Assembly (NCBI GenBank): GCA_020343655.1
Contig: CP070805.1
Coordinates: forward strand, 1,520,717-1,562,017
Source: Promethearchaeota archaeon
Lineage (GTDB): Archaea; Asgardarchaeota; Lokiarchaeia; Sigyniarchaeales; SOKP01
DNA: 41,301 bases
Direction: 5' to 3'
In this document: positions 1 to 7,987 of the stretch, in pieces
How positions within the stretch are numbered: the first letter of the stretch is position 1
Layout: each line of letters starts with the position of its first letter
Program-made: the position numbers and the translations under genes
The notes under the pieces: generated by a model
Told to the model about the DNA's origin: nothing
Seen by the model: only the letters and a program-made list of their open reading frames with translations
The model's database searches: none

Positions 1-282
1 TTCATCTTCTTTAGATTTTAATTCAACGTAAAATCCTATACTTTTTTCCGAGAGAACGTTCTTATCTAATCTTTCTTCTAATTTATCTTTAGTACTATAA
101 ATTTGGAAATATGTAGGAATCTCATGATCTTTTGTATAAAGAAATACACGCCCCATTTTTTCAAATTCATTAAATGTTTCTTTTGAGACTAAAAAGTGTA
201 AAATATTATGATTAAACGCTTCTTGAACTAATTCTTTAAAATCTCTACTTTTAGATTCAAAGTTCAATATTATTTTTTTCAT
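1..282 (-). CDS. 3-dehydroquinate synthase II, N-terminal part (cut by window edge)
   Basis: This is the first 94 codons of a minus-strand gene that runs off the left edge. The reading frame is open throughout from an ATG at 282. The translation begins MKKIILNFESK and ends at the edge with YVELKSKEDE. In archaeal type II 3-dehydroquinate synthases (MJ1249 family) the same region carries a similar strand followed by an ESKEDE-like motif. These enzymes work with a 2-amino-3,7-dideoxyheptulosonate synthase to make 3-dehydroquinate in the archaeal shikimate pathway. The family is usually 320-380 residues, so roughly three quarters lies outside the window. The next gene is divergent, and the 151-bp gap between them must carry both promoters. 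The assignment rests on similarity of the N-terminal domain only, since the catalytic part is not visible. Confidence 0.7.
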   Translation of the reverse strand, partial: MKKIILNFESKSRDFKELVQEAFNHNILHFLVSKETFNEFEKMGRVFLYTKDHEIPTYFQIYSTKDKLEERLDKNVLSEKSIGFYVELKSKEDE

Positions 283-433
283 ATTTCCTTAAATATCGGT
301 CCATATAAATTTTTTTGATATGAATTATTTTATTATATTATATCAAATATTATTAAATTTTTAAGTTAGAAAAATCATATAATTCATAAATTAGATAATA
401 TTAAATTAAAGGTCTAAATGGAGTAATGATAAA

Positions 434-1084
434 ATGGGTTTAAAGAAGAAACTCTTTCCACGTAAAGGTAAAGAAAAAGATGACTTAGTTGCTAAAGCTA
501 AAGGTCATATCCATAAATTAAATTTAATGAATAAAAATTATAATAGACGGGCTGAAATAAGTCGTAAAAATGCAAAAATCGCATTGAAACGAGGGGAAAA
601 AGATCGTGCAAAAAATTATCTTATACAATATAAGGCTTATCAAGCCAAAGTTGACCGTGCTACTAACATTAGAGGAAAGATTGAACGCCAAATTCAAGCT
701 ATAGAAGAGGGAATGCTTATATCTCAAACAGGGGATGTAATGGGAGGTATAAGAGATGAACTAGAATATATTGCCACAAAAGCATCTCCTGCGAAAGTTG
801 CTGAAATCGCAGAGGATTCTGAAGCATATGTTGCTGAAATTGAAGAAGCAGCAGAAATTTTAGCAGGAGATCCTGAAATTGATCTTGCTATTGATGTTAC
901 AGAAGAATTGAATCAACTTGAAACAGAAATGTTGCTCGATCAAGGTGGGACAATGCCTGAAATTCCTTCAGATGACCTGCAATACATACCAGAGTATGAT
1001 GAATTAGAGGAGGAAGCTGAAGTTAAATCAAAAGAAAAATTAAAAGACGAGATTGATAAGTTAAGAAAGGAATTGGAAGGCTAA
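434..1084 (+). CDS. ESCRT-III (Snf7/CHMP-like) protein
   Basis: The 216-residue protein has the layout of an ESCRT-III subunit. It has a basic N-terminus (MGLKKKLFPRKGK), a long basic alpha-helical hairpin to about residue 100, with the KRGEKDRAKNYLIQYKAYQAKVD stretch resembling the alpha1/alpha2 core of CHMP4/Vps32, and an acidic helical C-terminal half. Residues 174-182 (MPEIPSDDL) resemble the MIM2 motif of CHMP6/Vps20, which binds the MIT domain of Vps4. The last helix (KLKDEIDKLRKEL) is MIM1-like. The family polymerises on membranes for scission and is remodelled by Vps4. The architecture favours the Vps20/32/60 branch of Asgard ESCRT-III. A GGAG element lies 10 nt before the ATG. No Vps4 or ESCRT-II gene is in the window; a zinc-finger/PH-like protein lies 1.2 kb away. 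The family call is firm and the subfamily is inferred. Confidence 0.85.
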   Translation: MGLKKKLFPRKGKEKDDLVAKAKGHIHKLNLMNKNYNRRAEISRKNAKIALKRGEKDRAKNYLIQYKAYQAKVDRATNIRGKIERQIQAIEEGMLISQTGDVMGGIRDELEYIATKASPAKVAEIAEDSEAYVAEIEEAAEILAGDPEIDLAIDVTEELNQLETEMLLDQGGTMPEIPSDDLQYIPEYDELEEEAEVKSKEKLKDEIDKLRKELEG

Positions 1085-1149
1085 ATTTTTTTCGTAATCA
1101 TTTTTAACTATCTGCTATTAATATGTACTAGTTTTAAGTATAATAAAAT

Positions 1150-2172
1150 TTACTTTAAAGAATTCAACGCAAGGACCATATTTTTCACTTTTCTTATTGC
1201 TATTTCATAACCATCTTTTTCTCCGAAAGTTTCTTTCAAAGGTAAAAAACCACAATCAGGTTTGATGATTAAATTCTCTTTACCATATTGCTCTATTCCT
1301 CTCTTTATAAATTTTTTGAGGAAATCGACATGTTCAACATAATCACTAATCTTTTTGTCTTGGGTTCGTACGAATTTTGAATGGACTGTTCCTAGTGCTA
1401 AAAATTTATCTGTACCTTGAAAATGTTTTTTTTCGAATATTTTAAAATTCTGTTCATTGGTACTGAATTCATGATCTAAAATTTTTACATCTGTTTTTAA
1501 AAGAAGATCTCGCAAATATGGGCTGATTCTTCCACAAACATGGATAGATGATAATTTTCTTATTCCGGATATGGCTTTATTAATTGTATTAATAATAAAA
1601 TCTTCTGAATGGAATAATATTTTCTTCCCAACTAACAACCCAAGAATTGGTTCGTCACAGGAAATAATATCTATTCCCATGATATTATAGGCTGTCGCAA
1701 TTTGCTTTGTAAAATCAGCAAACTTATCCACAATCCAATCAACCATAACCGCTCGTGGTTCTTCGAAAATTATTGGTTTTAATCCTTCTGCAATTTCATT
1801 TTTTAGTATTATCTCAAATGTTAAAGTGAAAGGGCCAGTTAAACAAGCTTTTGTGCCTTTAATTGATGCCTTAAGATCAGGATGATCGTTGAAAAAATTC
1901 ACAATAAATTCTCCATATTCTAGGGCACTTGGTTTTTTTGGTACTTCAAAATCATTGTATAAATAAAATTTTTGGTCAATTTCTTCTAATTGAGTAATTT
2001 TTTCAGATAAAGGGGATAAGAATTGATGTGTCATAGATAAAAGTTGAGGATAGCATGGAAAATCGATACCTAAATGAATTAAATCTGTGAAAACTCTTAA
2101 CATATTTTCATGATTATTACTTAGAGGCCAACTTCCGACGACTGTAGTAAATAGTCCATCCTCTTTATTCAT
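1150..2172 (-). CDS. Core-MetE type cobalamin-independent methionine synthase-like methyltransferase
   Basis: The 340-residue protein corresponds to the C-terminal catalytic barrel of MetE without the N-terminal duplicate, as is usual for archaeal core-MetE proteins. Visible landmarks are TTVVGSWP near the N-terminus, a DEP motif after the central strand, and the zinc site: His211 and Cys213 in IHVCGR, and Cys307 in KPDCGF. A glutamate in the DHEFS segment probably completes the site. Zinc activates the homocysteine thiol for methyl transfer. Archaeal members of this group are known or suspected to take the methyl group from a corrinoid protein or another C1 carrier rather than from methyltetrahydrofolate. 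The gene is convergent with the ESCRT-III gene and lies downstream of the large zinc-finger gene on the same strand, 78 bp away. The exact methyl donor cannot be read from the sequence. Confidence 0.75.
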   Translation of the reverse strand: MNKEDGLFTTVVGSWPLSNNHENMLRVFTDLIHLGIDFPCYPQLLSMTHQFLSPLSEKITQLEEIDQKFYLYNDFEVPKKPSALEYGEFIVNFFNDHPDLKASIKGTKACLTGPFTLTFEIILKNEIAEGLKPIIFEEPRAVMVDWIVDKFADFTKQIATAYNIMGIDIISCDEPILGLLVGKKILFHSEDFIINTINKAISGIRKLSSIHVCGRISPYLRDLLLKTDVKILDHEFSTNEQNFKIFEKKHFQGTDKFLALGTVHSKFVRTQDKKISDYVEHVDFLKKFIKRGIEQYGKENLIIKPDCGFLPLKETFGEKDGYEIAIRKVKNMVLALNSLK

Positions 2173-2250
2173 AAGATTTAGAATAGTAAAAAAAATATAA
2201 ATATATGATAAATGAAATATGCAGATATAGCATAAAATTAAAAAAGTCTA

Positions 2251-4200
2251 CTATGTATAAAATCGCTTGTTATCAAAATTTCTGCTACTTCTTTTAAGTT
2301 CTTCAACCTCTTCGAGGTTTTCTTGTAGCGTTTGTATTTTTTTTTCAATGAGATAGATCTCCTTCTGCAAATTCTTGAAAGTCTTGAAGTAATCAACCTC
2401 AGATATAATACCCTGATCAAACTTCGCATCTAATTTTTTCAGGGTTTCTTTTAAACTATATCTTTCTTTACTCAGTTCAGTCATCTTTTCATGTTTTTCC
2501 TTATCTAGTTTGAATAATTTTCGCTTATATCTATAAGAATTATTTGGATGATTAAATTCCGAATCAAACAAATCCGATAAATGATTTCTATTATAATCCT
2601 GGAATATCCTATCATTCTTCAAAAAATAATCATCTTCATTATAACTGTTTATGTTTCCTCCTTGGTTGGGATTATATGGATTTAAAGTGTTAATTAATTC
2701 ATTATCAGAGTTTAATCGTTGGGGATTATAATTTTGAACACAATTTTGTTCATAAGCATTTTGTAAAAAGAATCTATGCTTGTCATTATTATGTGGGTAA
2801 TAGGATGGCATAATTTGAGGATAAGAAGAAGGATGAATAGTTTGTGGAACTCCTAGATCTGGATATGGTCTATATTGTAGAGCCATATTTTCCGGAAGGT
2901 TAAATCGAGGTTGTGCCCGAGAGGCAACATTATTCATTTGGTTGGGGTAAATATTAAAGGGACTAATAAATTGTCTATTATTTAGATGTAAATTTTCATG
3001 AGTTTTATTATACTGACACTTTATACTAAAGAATGAATTAATGCTTTCTTCAATAAAGTTTGTTAATTCATTTAAATCAATATTAATTTTTTGAAGTTTT
3101 TTTGCCGTTTTTACATCATATATTGTAGTTTCATCAAAAGATCTAGCTAGAAGAATGTATTCAATTACTCTAGAAACAGCTTTAGGGGGCAGTGTAAATT
3201 CATATTTCCCATATGTAAACTGAATATAGAGTTTTTTGAATATCTTACCTTTTTCTCTTATTTTTGTTAAATCTTGAACAGGTGCTTTGAATATTAATTC
3301 TTTTTTCTTTTTAATTACACCATATTCATGAATAAATGAAAGATCATAATTAGTAATAAATAATATTCCTTTATCTTTCTTAAATTTTTCGTGGGTGTTC
3401 AACCCATTAGTTAATTTAGCAAGAATGGCATAAACAGGTTTTTCTCCTTCCGCGAGTCTTAATAATTTCTTGTATGTGTTAAAATAATAACTGATCTTTG
3501 CAATAAATTGTAAGTTATTTTCGAAAGTTTTAAAACTCTCATTAAATGTTTGGATATTATTGGTTATAAACTCATCAATAGCATAATGGCTTCTGGATAA
3601 ATTTTCAAAAATTCCTTCAATGATTACTATATTTGAATTTGGTTGGGTGTACGTATCAAAAAAATATTCCTTATTTTGATTTAATTGATGAAAATGAAGA
3701 TTAAGTTTTTCAAATAAAGTATTTTGTATATAAAGAAATAATTTAAAAAGAGCTAATAAATCTGATTCCATTTTAGGAAAGTGATAACATTTATTTGGAG
3801 GATCTCTAACCTCCTTGATTTTAGATTGGAATAAAAATAATTTATCAAGAATTTCTTTTAAAGGATTAATGAATGACCGTGAATCTTTAATTAATTCTAA
3901 AAATCTCTTTTCAAGTTCTTCTTTTTTCTCATATATGTTAATAATTTGATGGGAGCTGCACTTTGGACACGCTGATAAACGTTGATTAATCTTAACTATA
4001 TTCTCGTTTCCACAATCATTACACACTTTCTTTTTTTCAGAGTCTAGAATTTCAATATTTTTTGATTTACAATCTTGACAAATAAAAAAATCAACTTTTT
4101 TTTCATGTAAACAGTCAGAACAACAACTAGTGCCACACTCTTCACAATAATAAGCTAACTTAACATATCTGTGACAAAAACGACAAACTTGATCTGACAT
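2251..4200 (-). CDS. Unrecognised protein: FYVE-like zinc finger, zinc ribbon, PH/GRAM-like region, disordered linker, coiled coil
   Basis: I do not recognise this 649-residue protein as a named family. Residues 6-44 hold four CxxC pairs (C6/C9, C19/C22, C27/C30, C41/C44) with a CEECGTSCCSDC core. That is the spacing of a FYVE-type or related treble-clef cross-brace finger, but it lacks the basic R(R/K)HHCR phosphoinositide-binding motif. A second CxxC/CxxC ribbon lies at residues 60-81. Helical sequence follows, then a beta-rich segment at about 250-355 (KGILFITNYDLSFI onward, ending in an amphipathic helix) that looks like a GRAM/PH-type fold. Residues 410-560 are rich in N, P, Y and Q and are probably disordered. 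The last 80 residues form a charged coiled coil with a SHOCT-like LDAKFDQGIISEVDYF motif. Membrane or ubiquitin-trafficking adaptor work would fit, but this is inference. ATG start; the gene lies downstream of eL33 on the same strand. Confidence 0.6.
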   Translation of the reverse strand: MSDQVCRFCHRYVKLAYYCEECGTSCCSDCLHEKKVDFFICQDCKSKNIEILDSEKKKVCNDCGNENIVKINQRLSACPKCSSHQIINIYEKKEELEKRFLELIKDSRSFINPLKEILDKLFLFQSKIKEVRDPPNKCYHFPKMESDLLALFKLFLYIQNTLFEKLNLHFHQLNQNKEYFFDTYTQPNSNIVIIEGIFENLSRSHYAIDEFITNNIQTFNESFKTFENNLQFIAKISYYFNTYKKLLRLAEGEKPVYAILAKLTNGLNTHEKFKKDKGILFITNYDLSFIHEYGVIKKKKELIFKAPVQDLTKIREKGKIFKKLYIQFTYGKYEFTLPPKAVSRVIEYILLARSFDETTIYDVKTAKKLQKINIDLNELTNFIEESINSFFSIKCQYNKTHENLHLNNRQFISPFNIYPNQMNNVASRAQPRFNLPENMALQYRPYPDLGVPQTIHPSSYPQIMPSYYPHNNDKHRFFLQNAYEQNCVQNYNPQRLNSDNELINTLNPYNPNQGGNINSYNEDDYFLKNDRIFQDYNRNHLSDLFDSEFNHPNNSYRYKRKLFKLDKEKHEKMTELSKERYSLKETLKKLDAKFDQGIISEVDYFKTFKNLQKEIYLIEKKIQTLQENLEEVEELKRSSRNFDNKRFYT

Positions 4201-4260
4201 CTTTAAATTTTTAACCCAACCAAATAATATAAAATATCTTTAAAATCGCTTTTTCAAAAG

Positions 4261-4282
4261 AATAAGAAATTCTTTTCTTATT
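4261..4282 (-). terminator. Hairpin downstream of eL33, possible terminator
   Basis: AATAAGAA (4261-4268) and TTCTTATT (4275-4282) form a perfect 8-bp stem with a 6-nt loop. The hairpin lies about 75 bp beyond the eL33 stop on the minus strand and about 60 bp before the start of the next minus-strand gene. It could terminate eL33 transcription or lie in the leader of the downstream gene. No long U-tract follows immediately, so the call is weak. Confidence 0.3.
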
Positions 4283-4356
4283 ATATCATTATATTATACA
4301 TGTATCATGTATTATCCAGATATAATTGAGAAGAACTATTAATTTAATATTAAAAA

Positions 4357-4650
4357 TTATTTAACGATTTTTACTTTTTTACCAAGTGCTTGACCAGGAA
4401 CTCCAGCTTTCTTAAAGTGGGCTCTAACAGCACCATTATTTCCATGTGCTCGAGTTATAACTCCTTTTAATTCCTTACCTGTAGGAGTATTCCAAGAAAC
4501 TGTTCTCCCAATAAGTTTATTTGCGTCTTTTCTAGTTTTTACATTTGGGAAAACTAAGATGCAGTGTTTCTGATGTATTGTGTGGCGACCACGTTTATAA
4601 TTTGAAATAACTCCTTCCATCCCTAATATGTCCAATTTATTTAGCGACAT
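4357..4650 (-). CDS. rpl35ae: 50S ribosomal protein eL33 (L35Ae)
   Basis: The 97-residue protein is a full-length archaeal/eukaryotic-type large-subunit protein eL33. Family signatures are visible in order: GVISNYKRGRHTIHQKH near the N-terminus, the DANKLIGRTVSW block, GVITRAHGNNGAVRAHF, and the terminal GVPGQALGKKVKI. It is absent from bacteria, so it marks the window as archaeal. ATG start. It sits alone between the secernin-like gene (stop 189 bp upstream) and the large zinc-finger gene (156 bp downstream), all on the minus strand. The spacing suggests its own promoter in 4651-4838, where the sequence is AT-rich with two copies of GAATTTCTTA. Confidence 0.96.
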   Translation of the reverse strand: MSLNKLDILGMEGVISNYKRGRHTIHQKHCILVFPNVKTRKDANKLIGRTVSWNTPTGKELKGVITRAHGNNGAVRAHFKKAGVPGQALGKKVKIVK

Positions 4651-4838
4651 CTTGATTCAATAATCTATAATCTATGTTCTACTCTTAAATTAATGAAAGA
4701 AATATTTCAATACTATTAAGTTTTTTCAAATATGTTCTCTATGTATTAATGAACAAGGTTTTTGAATTTCTTACTTTCAAGATCTTCTCAAAAGAATTTC
4801 TTAGAATATTGTCTAAAGAATATATTAATTACTCAATT

Positions 4839-6005
4839 CTAATTTATTAATACACAAGATTTATTCCATGATTCTAAATTAAGTAAATTTATTTTTTCCA
4901 TGAATTTTTCTTCAGAAATTTTATCCTCTTGAACTATCAAATCATTTACTTGCGTGATAATAGAATTCTCAATGACTTGAAGTTCAGTTTTTTTATTTAC
5001 GGGTTTGGCCGATGTATGTTTACACCAAAACCAATCAGGATTAATCATAGTATATGGTCCTGAGTTATAATATTTTTGACCCTGGATAGGGAAAGCATAA
5101 GGTTTATAAATGCTAATACACGGAAGTGTTGTTCCCGTGAACCAGTGTATTGATTTTTTTACCTTTCTTAAATGAGAAATTTGAGAGCCAGTTGATTCAC
5201 TACCTCCATGCATGCAAATTCCTGCTTGATGCTCTCTTAAAAATTCCATCATCAATTTTGGAGTAATTTTCCCTTTGTTATTATTCAATAATATAGTAGA
5301 TTTTCCCTCTCTTGAGTAAGGTGAAGGTGTAGGAGAAATAGGCTCTCCAGAAAAAGTTACCGCAAAATCGAATTCATCATCATCTTTACAATAATTTTTA
5401 TCAATAGCATATTGGATGATTCCATTTTTTCTAAGGTCTCCTTTACCTCTAATAGTAATACTATTTGAAATAGATCTTACATTTTTAACTTTTTCAACAA
5501 TCCACCATTTATCAGCAGTTTCTAATATGAAAGCTTCTTTAGGATCCGCAATTATAAATGAATTGTGGTATAGCCAATTCGGATCATCATATGCGCAACC
5601 TCCTCCTTGCCCAAATTTTTCTAATAACGATATAATTACATCCAGTGCATCTTTGGCTGTTTTACCTCTCTCAAGTCCTAACCTTAATAAATCCATACCC
5701 AAAAGACCAATATTTCTTAGTGGTTCATGAGTATATACCGCCTCGTTTCCAATTGCAACTCCATACTCATTAACACCCATTTCTGCTCCCCACATCCACC
5801 ATGGTTGACTTAATATGACTGCTGCTGTCTCAGAAACTTGTGGTATTGAAATATAAGTACATGTTATTTCTTCTCCTCTTGAAAAATTAGACCTCGGGGA
5901 ATAAGTTATTAATTGAACTTCATTCCAAGGGCGATCTGAATTCTTACCAAAAATTACACTTCCATCGTGAGTGGAATTGCCAAGTGCTACTAATGTATCA
6001 CACAT
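4839..6005 (-). CDS. C69 family / secernin-type Ntn hydrolase (putative dipeptidase)
   Basis: The 388-residue protein starts MCDTLVALGNSTHDGSVIFGKNSDRPWNE, which is the secernin/PepD hallmark. Cys2 becomes the N-terminal nucleophile after removal of Met1, and FGKNSDRP is the conserved following block. WWMWGAEMGVNEYGVAIGNEA is the second family block, and the C-terminal half has the HGGSESTGSQ segment. Family members are N-terminal-nucleophile hydrolases, several of them dipeptidases, but the substrates of archaeal members are unknown. No signal peptide is seen, so it is probably cytoplasmic. It lies only 22 bp downstream of the M20 peptidase on the same strand, so the two may be co-transcribed as a peptide-degradation pair. 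ATG start at 6005. Confidence 0.9.
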   Translation of the reverse strand: MCDTLVALGNSTHDGSVIFGKNSDRPWNEVQLITYSPRSNFSRGEEITCTYISIPQVSETAAVILSQPWWMWGAEMGVNEYGVAIGNEAVYTHEPLRNIGLLGMDLLRLGLERGKTAKDALDVIISLLEKFGQGGGCAYDDPNWLYHNSFIIADPKEAFILETADKWWIVEKVKNVRSISNSITIRGKGDLRKNGIIQYAIDKNYCKDDDEFDFAVTFSGEPISPTPSPYSREGKSTILLNNNKGKITPKLMMEFLREHQAGICMHGGSESTGSQISHLRKVKKSIHWFTGTTLPCISIYKPYAFPIQGQKYYNSGPYTMINPDWFWCKHTSAKPVNKKTELQVIENSIITQVNDLIVQEDKISEEKFMEKINLLNLESWNKSCVLIN

Positions 6006-6027
6006 AAGATATATTTATTTTTTTTGA

Positions 6028-7248
6028 TTATTTCAGATAATTCAAAGCGGTTAAAGCAAAGATTTTGGTTACATTCATTACATCATCTATGTAAACAAAC
6101 TCATCTTGGGCATGATGATTATTCTCTCCTCGAATAGGACCAATTAAGATAGTTTCTATTCCATTTTCTTGAAATATTTGAGCATCACTAGTTGGTATAA
6201 ATGTTTTAAAATCTCTTTCTTCTCCGAAAACTGTTCTAAAAGCTTTTTTTACCACATTTGCAAAAGTTGATTTAGTGTCAGTTATTCGTGGCAGAATAAA
6301 ACCAGGTATTTGGGTTTTTATATTTAAATTTGGATCCTCTTTTTCAAGAGATTCAACAAAATTTAAGATTCTCGACTTAATACTCTCCAGATCCATTTCT
6401 GGAATAACACTTATAAGACATTGTAAAATACAATTATCTGGAATTGTGTTTACTGAATTACCTCCATTTATCATAGTAAAATTTACTGAACTTACTTTAG
6501 ATGGAGAATCAGGGGTGAGAGGATATTTAGTTTCCATTTGTTTGAACTCTTCTTGTAAGTCCATTAAGAAATTCATAATTTTCATCATCTTTCCGATAGC
6601 ATTTATTCCTGAATAATTATTACGATTAGGCGAAGGTAAATCAGGATAAGCTTGAGCATTACGACGTATTCCTTGAATATTAAAACTAATTTGCATTGTT
6701 CCACCTAGATAAGCAATGGGATAATCACACCAAACATCTCCTAATAAACAAGCATCTCCAGTTATAATATTATCTTTTACCAAATATTCAGCACCTAATA
6801 AGCCGCCGATTTCCTCGTTAATTACTGCAGTTATTATTAATTTTCCATTTAAATTTATTCCTAGATCTAATAAAGCTTTAGTAGCGAAAATTTCTGCTGC
6901 CACACACGCCTTATCATCTGCAGCCCCACGACCATATATTTTATTCTCAACAATCTCACCTCCATAAGGATCTTTTGTCCAACCATCACTTGTGATAGCT
7001 GTATCCATGTGAGCATTAAATATTAGAGATGGTCGATCTTCATTTCCAATTTCTCCAATGACATTCTTTCTTTTTACTTTTGTATTTATATTAAATTCAT
7101 TCATTTTTGATGCAATTAATTTAGAAATTTCTTTATATTTGCCAGGAGGTACTTCGGAGGGTATCTGAATCAATTGTTGAAGAAATCGGATAATTTCATC
7201 TTTCATACCATCTATTTTTTCTGTAATTAACTTTTCCATCTTTTCCAT
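6028..7248 (-). CDS. M20 family metallopeptidase (ArgE/DapE/ACY1-like)
   Basis: The roughly 406-residue protein has the two-zinc M20 signature in order: FNAHMDTAI (first zinc His and catalytic Asp), GRGAADDKACVAA (bridging Asp), NEEIGG (general-base Glu and zinc Glu), GDVWCDYP, and the C-terminal HHAQDEF histidine block. A dimerisation domain interrupts the catalytic domain at about residues 190-310. M20 enzymes remove N-acyl groups or cleave dipeptides (acetylornithine, succinyl-diaminopimelate, N-acyl amino acids); the substrate cannot be told here. An in-frame GTG lies at 7257, but the ATG at 7248 is preceded by GTGA with typical Shine-Dalgarno spacing, so I prefer it. It is followed after 22 bp by the C69 hydrolase gene. 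Confidence 0.92.
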   Translation of the reverse strand: MEKMEKLITEKIDGMKDEIIRFLQQLIQIPSEVPPGKYKEISKLIASKMNEFNINTKVKRKNVIGEIGNEDRPSLIFNAHMDTAITSDGWTKDPYGGEIVENKIYGRGAADDKACVAAEIFATKALLDLGINLNGKLIITAVINEEIGGLLGAEYLVKDNIITGDACLLGDVWCDYPIAYLGGTMQISFNIQGIRRNAQAYPDLPSPNRNNYSGINAIGKMMKIMNFLMDLQEEFKQMETKYPLTPDSPSKVSSVNFTMINGGNSVNTIPDNCILQCLISVIPEMDLESIKSRILNFVESLEKEDPNLNIKTQIPGFILPRITDTKSTFANVVKKAFRTVFGEERDFKTFIPTSDAQIFQENGIETILIGPIRGENNHHAQDEFVYIDDVMNVTKIFALTALNYLK

Positions 7249-7381
7249 TATTTTCACTGTTAATTATTTTAGGAATTTTAATAAAAGTGAAAATGAAATT
7301 TATCATTTAAAATATCGTTTGAAGAAAATAAAAAGATTTAATGCCAGAATTTATAAAAATAAAAAATAAGAAAAATAGTAT

Positions 7382-7756
7382 TTATAATACTGCTATAGCA
7401 TCAATCTCAACTAATCCGTATGGAAGTGGACAGGTCGCTTCTATGGTAGTTCTTGCAGGAAATTTTTCAGTCACACCATTTTGTTCGAAAAATTCTTTAT
7501 AAGCTTGATTCATCTCTTTGAAATCGGACATGTTTTTTAAAAATACACTTACTTTTACAATATTTGAAATATTAGCTCCCGCAGCCTTTAAAACAACTTT
7601 TATTTTTTCGAATGCTGATAACGTTTGTTCCTTTATACCTTGCGCCTCTGGAGTAGTAACTTGTCCTGATATAAAAAGAAGATTTGCTGCTTTTATACCT
7701 AGACAATAAGGTCCTGCTTTTGGAGATCCTGTGTCAATTTCTTCAATATTTACCAT
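7382..7756 (-). CDS. RidA/YjgF/UK114 family enamine/imine deaminase
   Basis: A full-length RidA family protein of 124 residues. The conserved features are LFISGQVTTP, the central FLKNMSDF segment and the C-terminal PARTTIEA with the catalytic arginine that binds the substrate carboxylate, followed by VEIDAIA. RidA hydrolyses reactive 2-aminoacrylate-type enamines released by PLP enzymes, which suits a genome with PLP-dependent glycine decarboxylase. An upstream in-frame GTG (7768) overlaps a GGTGAG element that is well placed as the Shine-Dalgarno site of the ATG at 7756, so I chose the ATG. The gene is divergent from the glycogen synthase gene. Confidence 0.95.
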   Translation of the reverse strand: MVNIEEIDTGSPKAGPYCLGIKAANLLFISGQVTTPEAQGIKEQTLSAFEKIKVVLKAAGANISNIVKVSVFLKNMSDFKEMNQAYKEFFEQNGVTEKFPARTTIEATCPLPYGLVEIDAIAVL

Positions 7757-7987
7757 TTCTTTTCTCACCTATATAATTTTTAATTAATTCATATTGAATT
7801 ATTACCAATTAGCATTGTTACATAATTATAAAATTTATTTATTGTCGTATATGATTCAAACAAATCAGATTTTAATTAAGTTTTAATAAAATTCTTTTTT
7901 AAACGAATTAAAACTTATTATTTTAAAATTTATACTAAATATTTGGATTTAAGACTACTAAAAGCATTCTATAAAGATTGAGACACT

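Noticed and set aside
524-727. Minus-strand ORF inside the ESCRT-III gene
   Set aside because: It is antisense to the Snf7 core, whose translation is clearly the real one; the shadow is Phe/Ser/Ile-rich, as expected from reversed Lys/Glu codons.
434-4200. Reading the ESCRT-III, MetE-like and zinc-finger genes as one ESCRT operon
   Set aside because: The ESCRT-III gene is on the plus strand and convergent with the other two, and MetE is an unrelated enzyme, so only neighbourhood can be claimed.
4296-4305. ATACATGTAT palindrome as an operator
   Set aside because: A 10-bp, almost all-AT palindrome is expected by chance in this composition, and its position relative to both neighbouring genes is not promoter-like.
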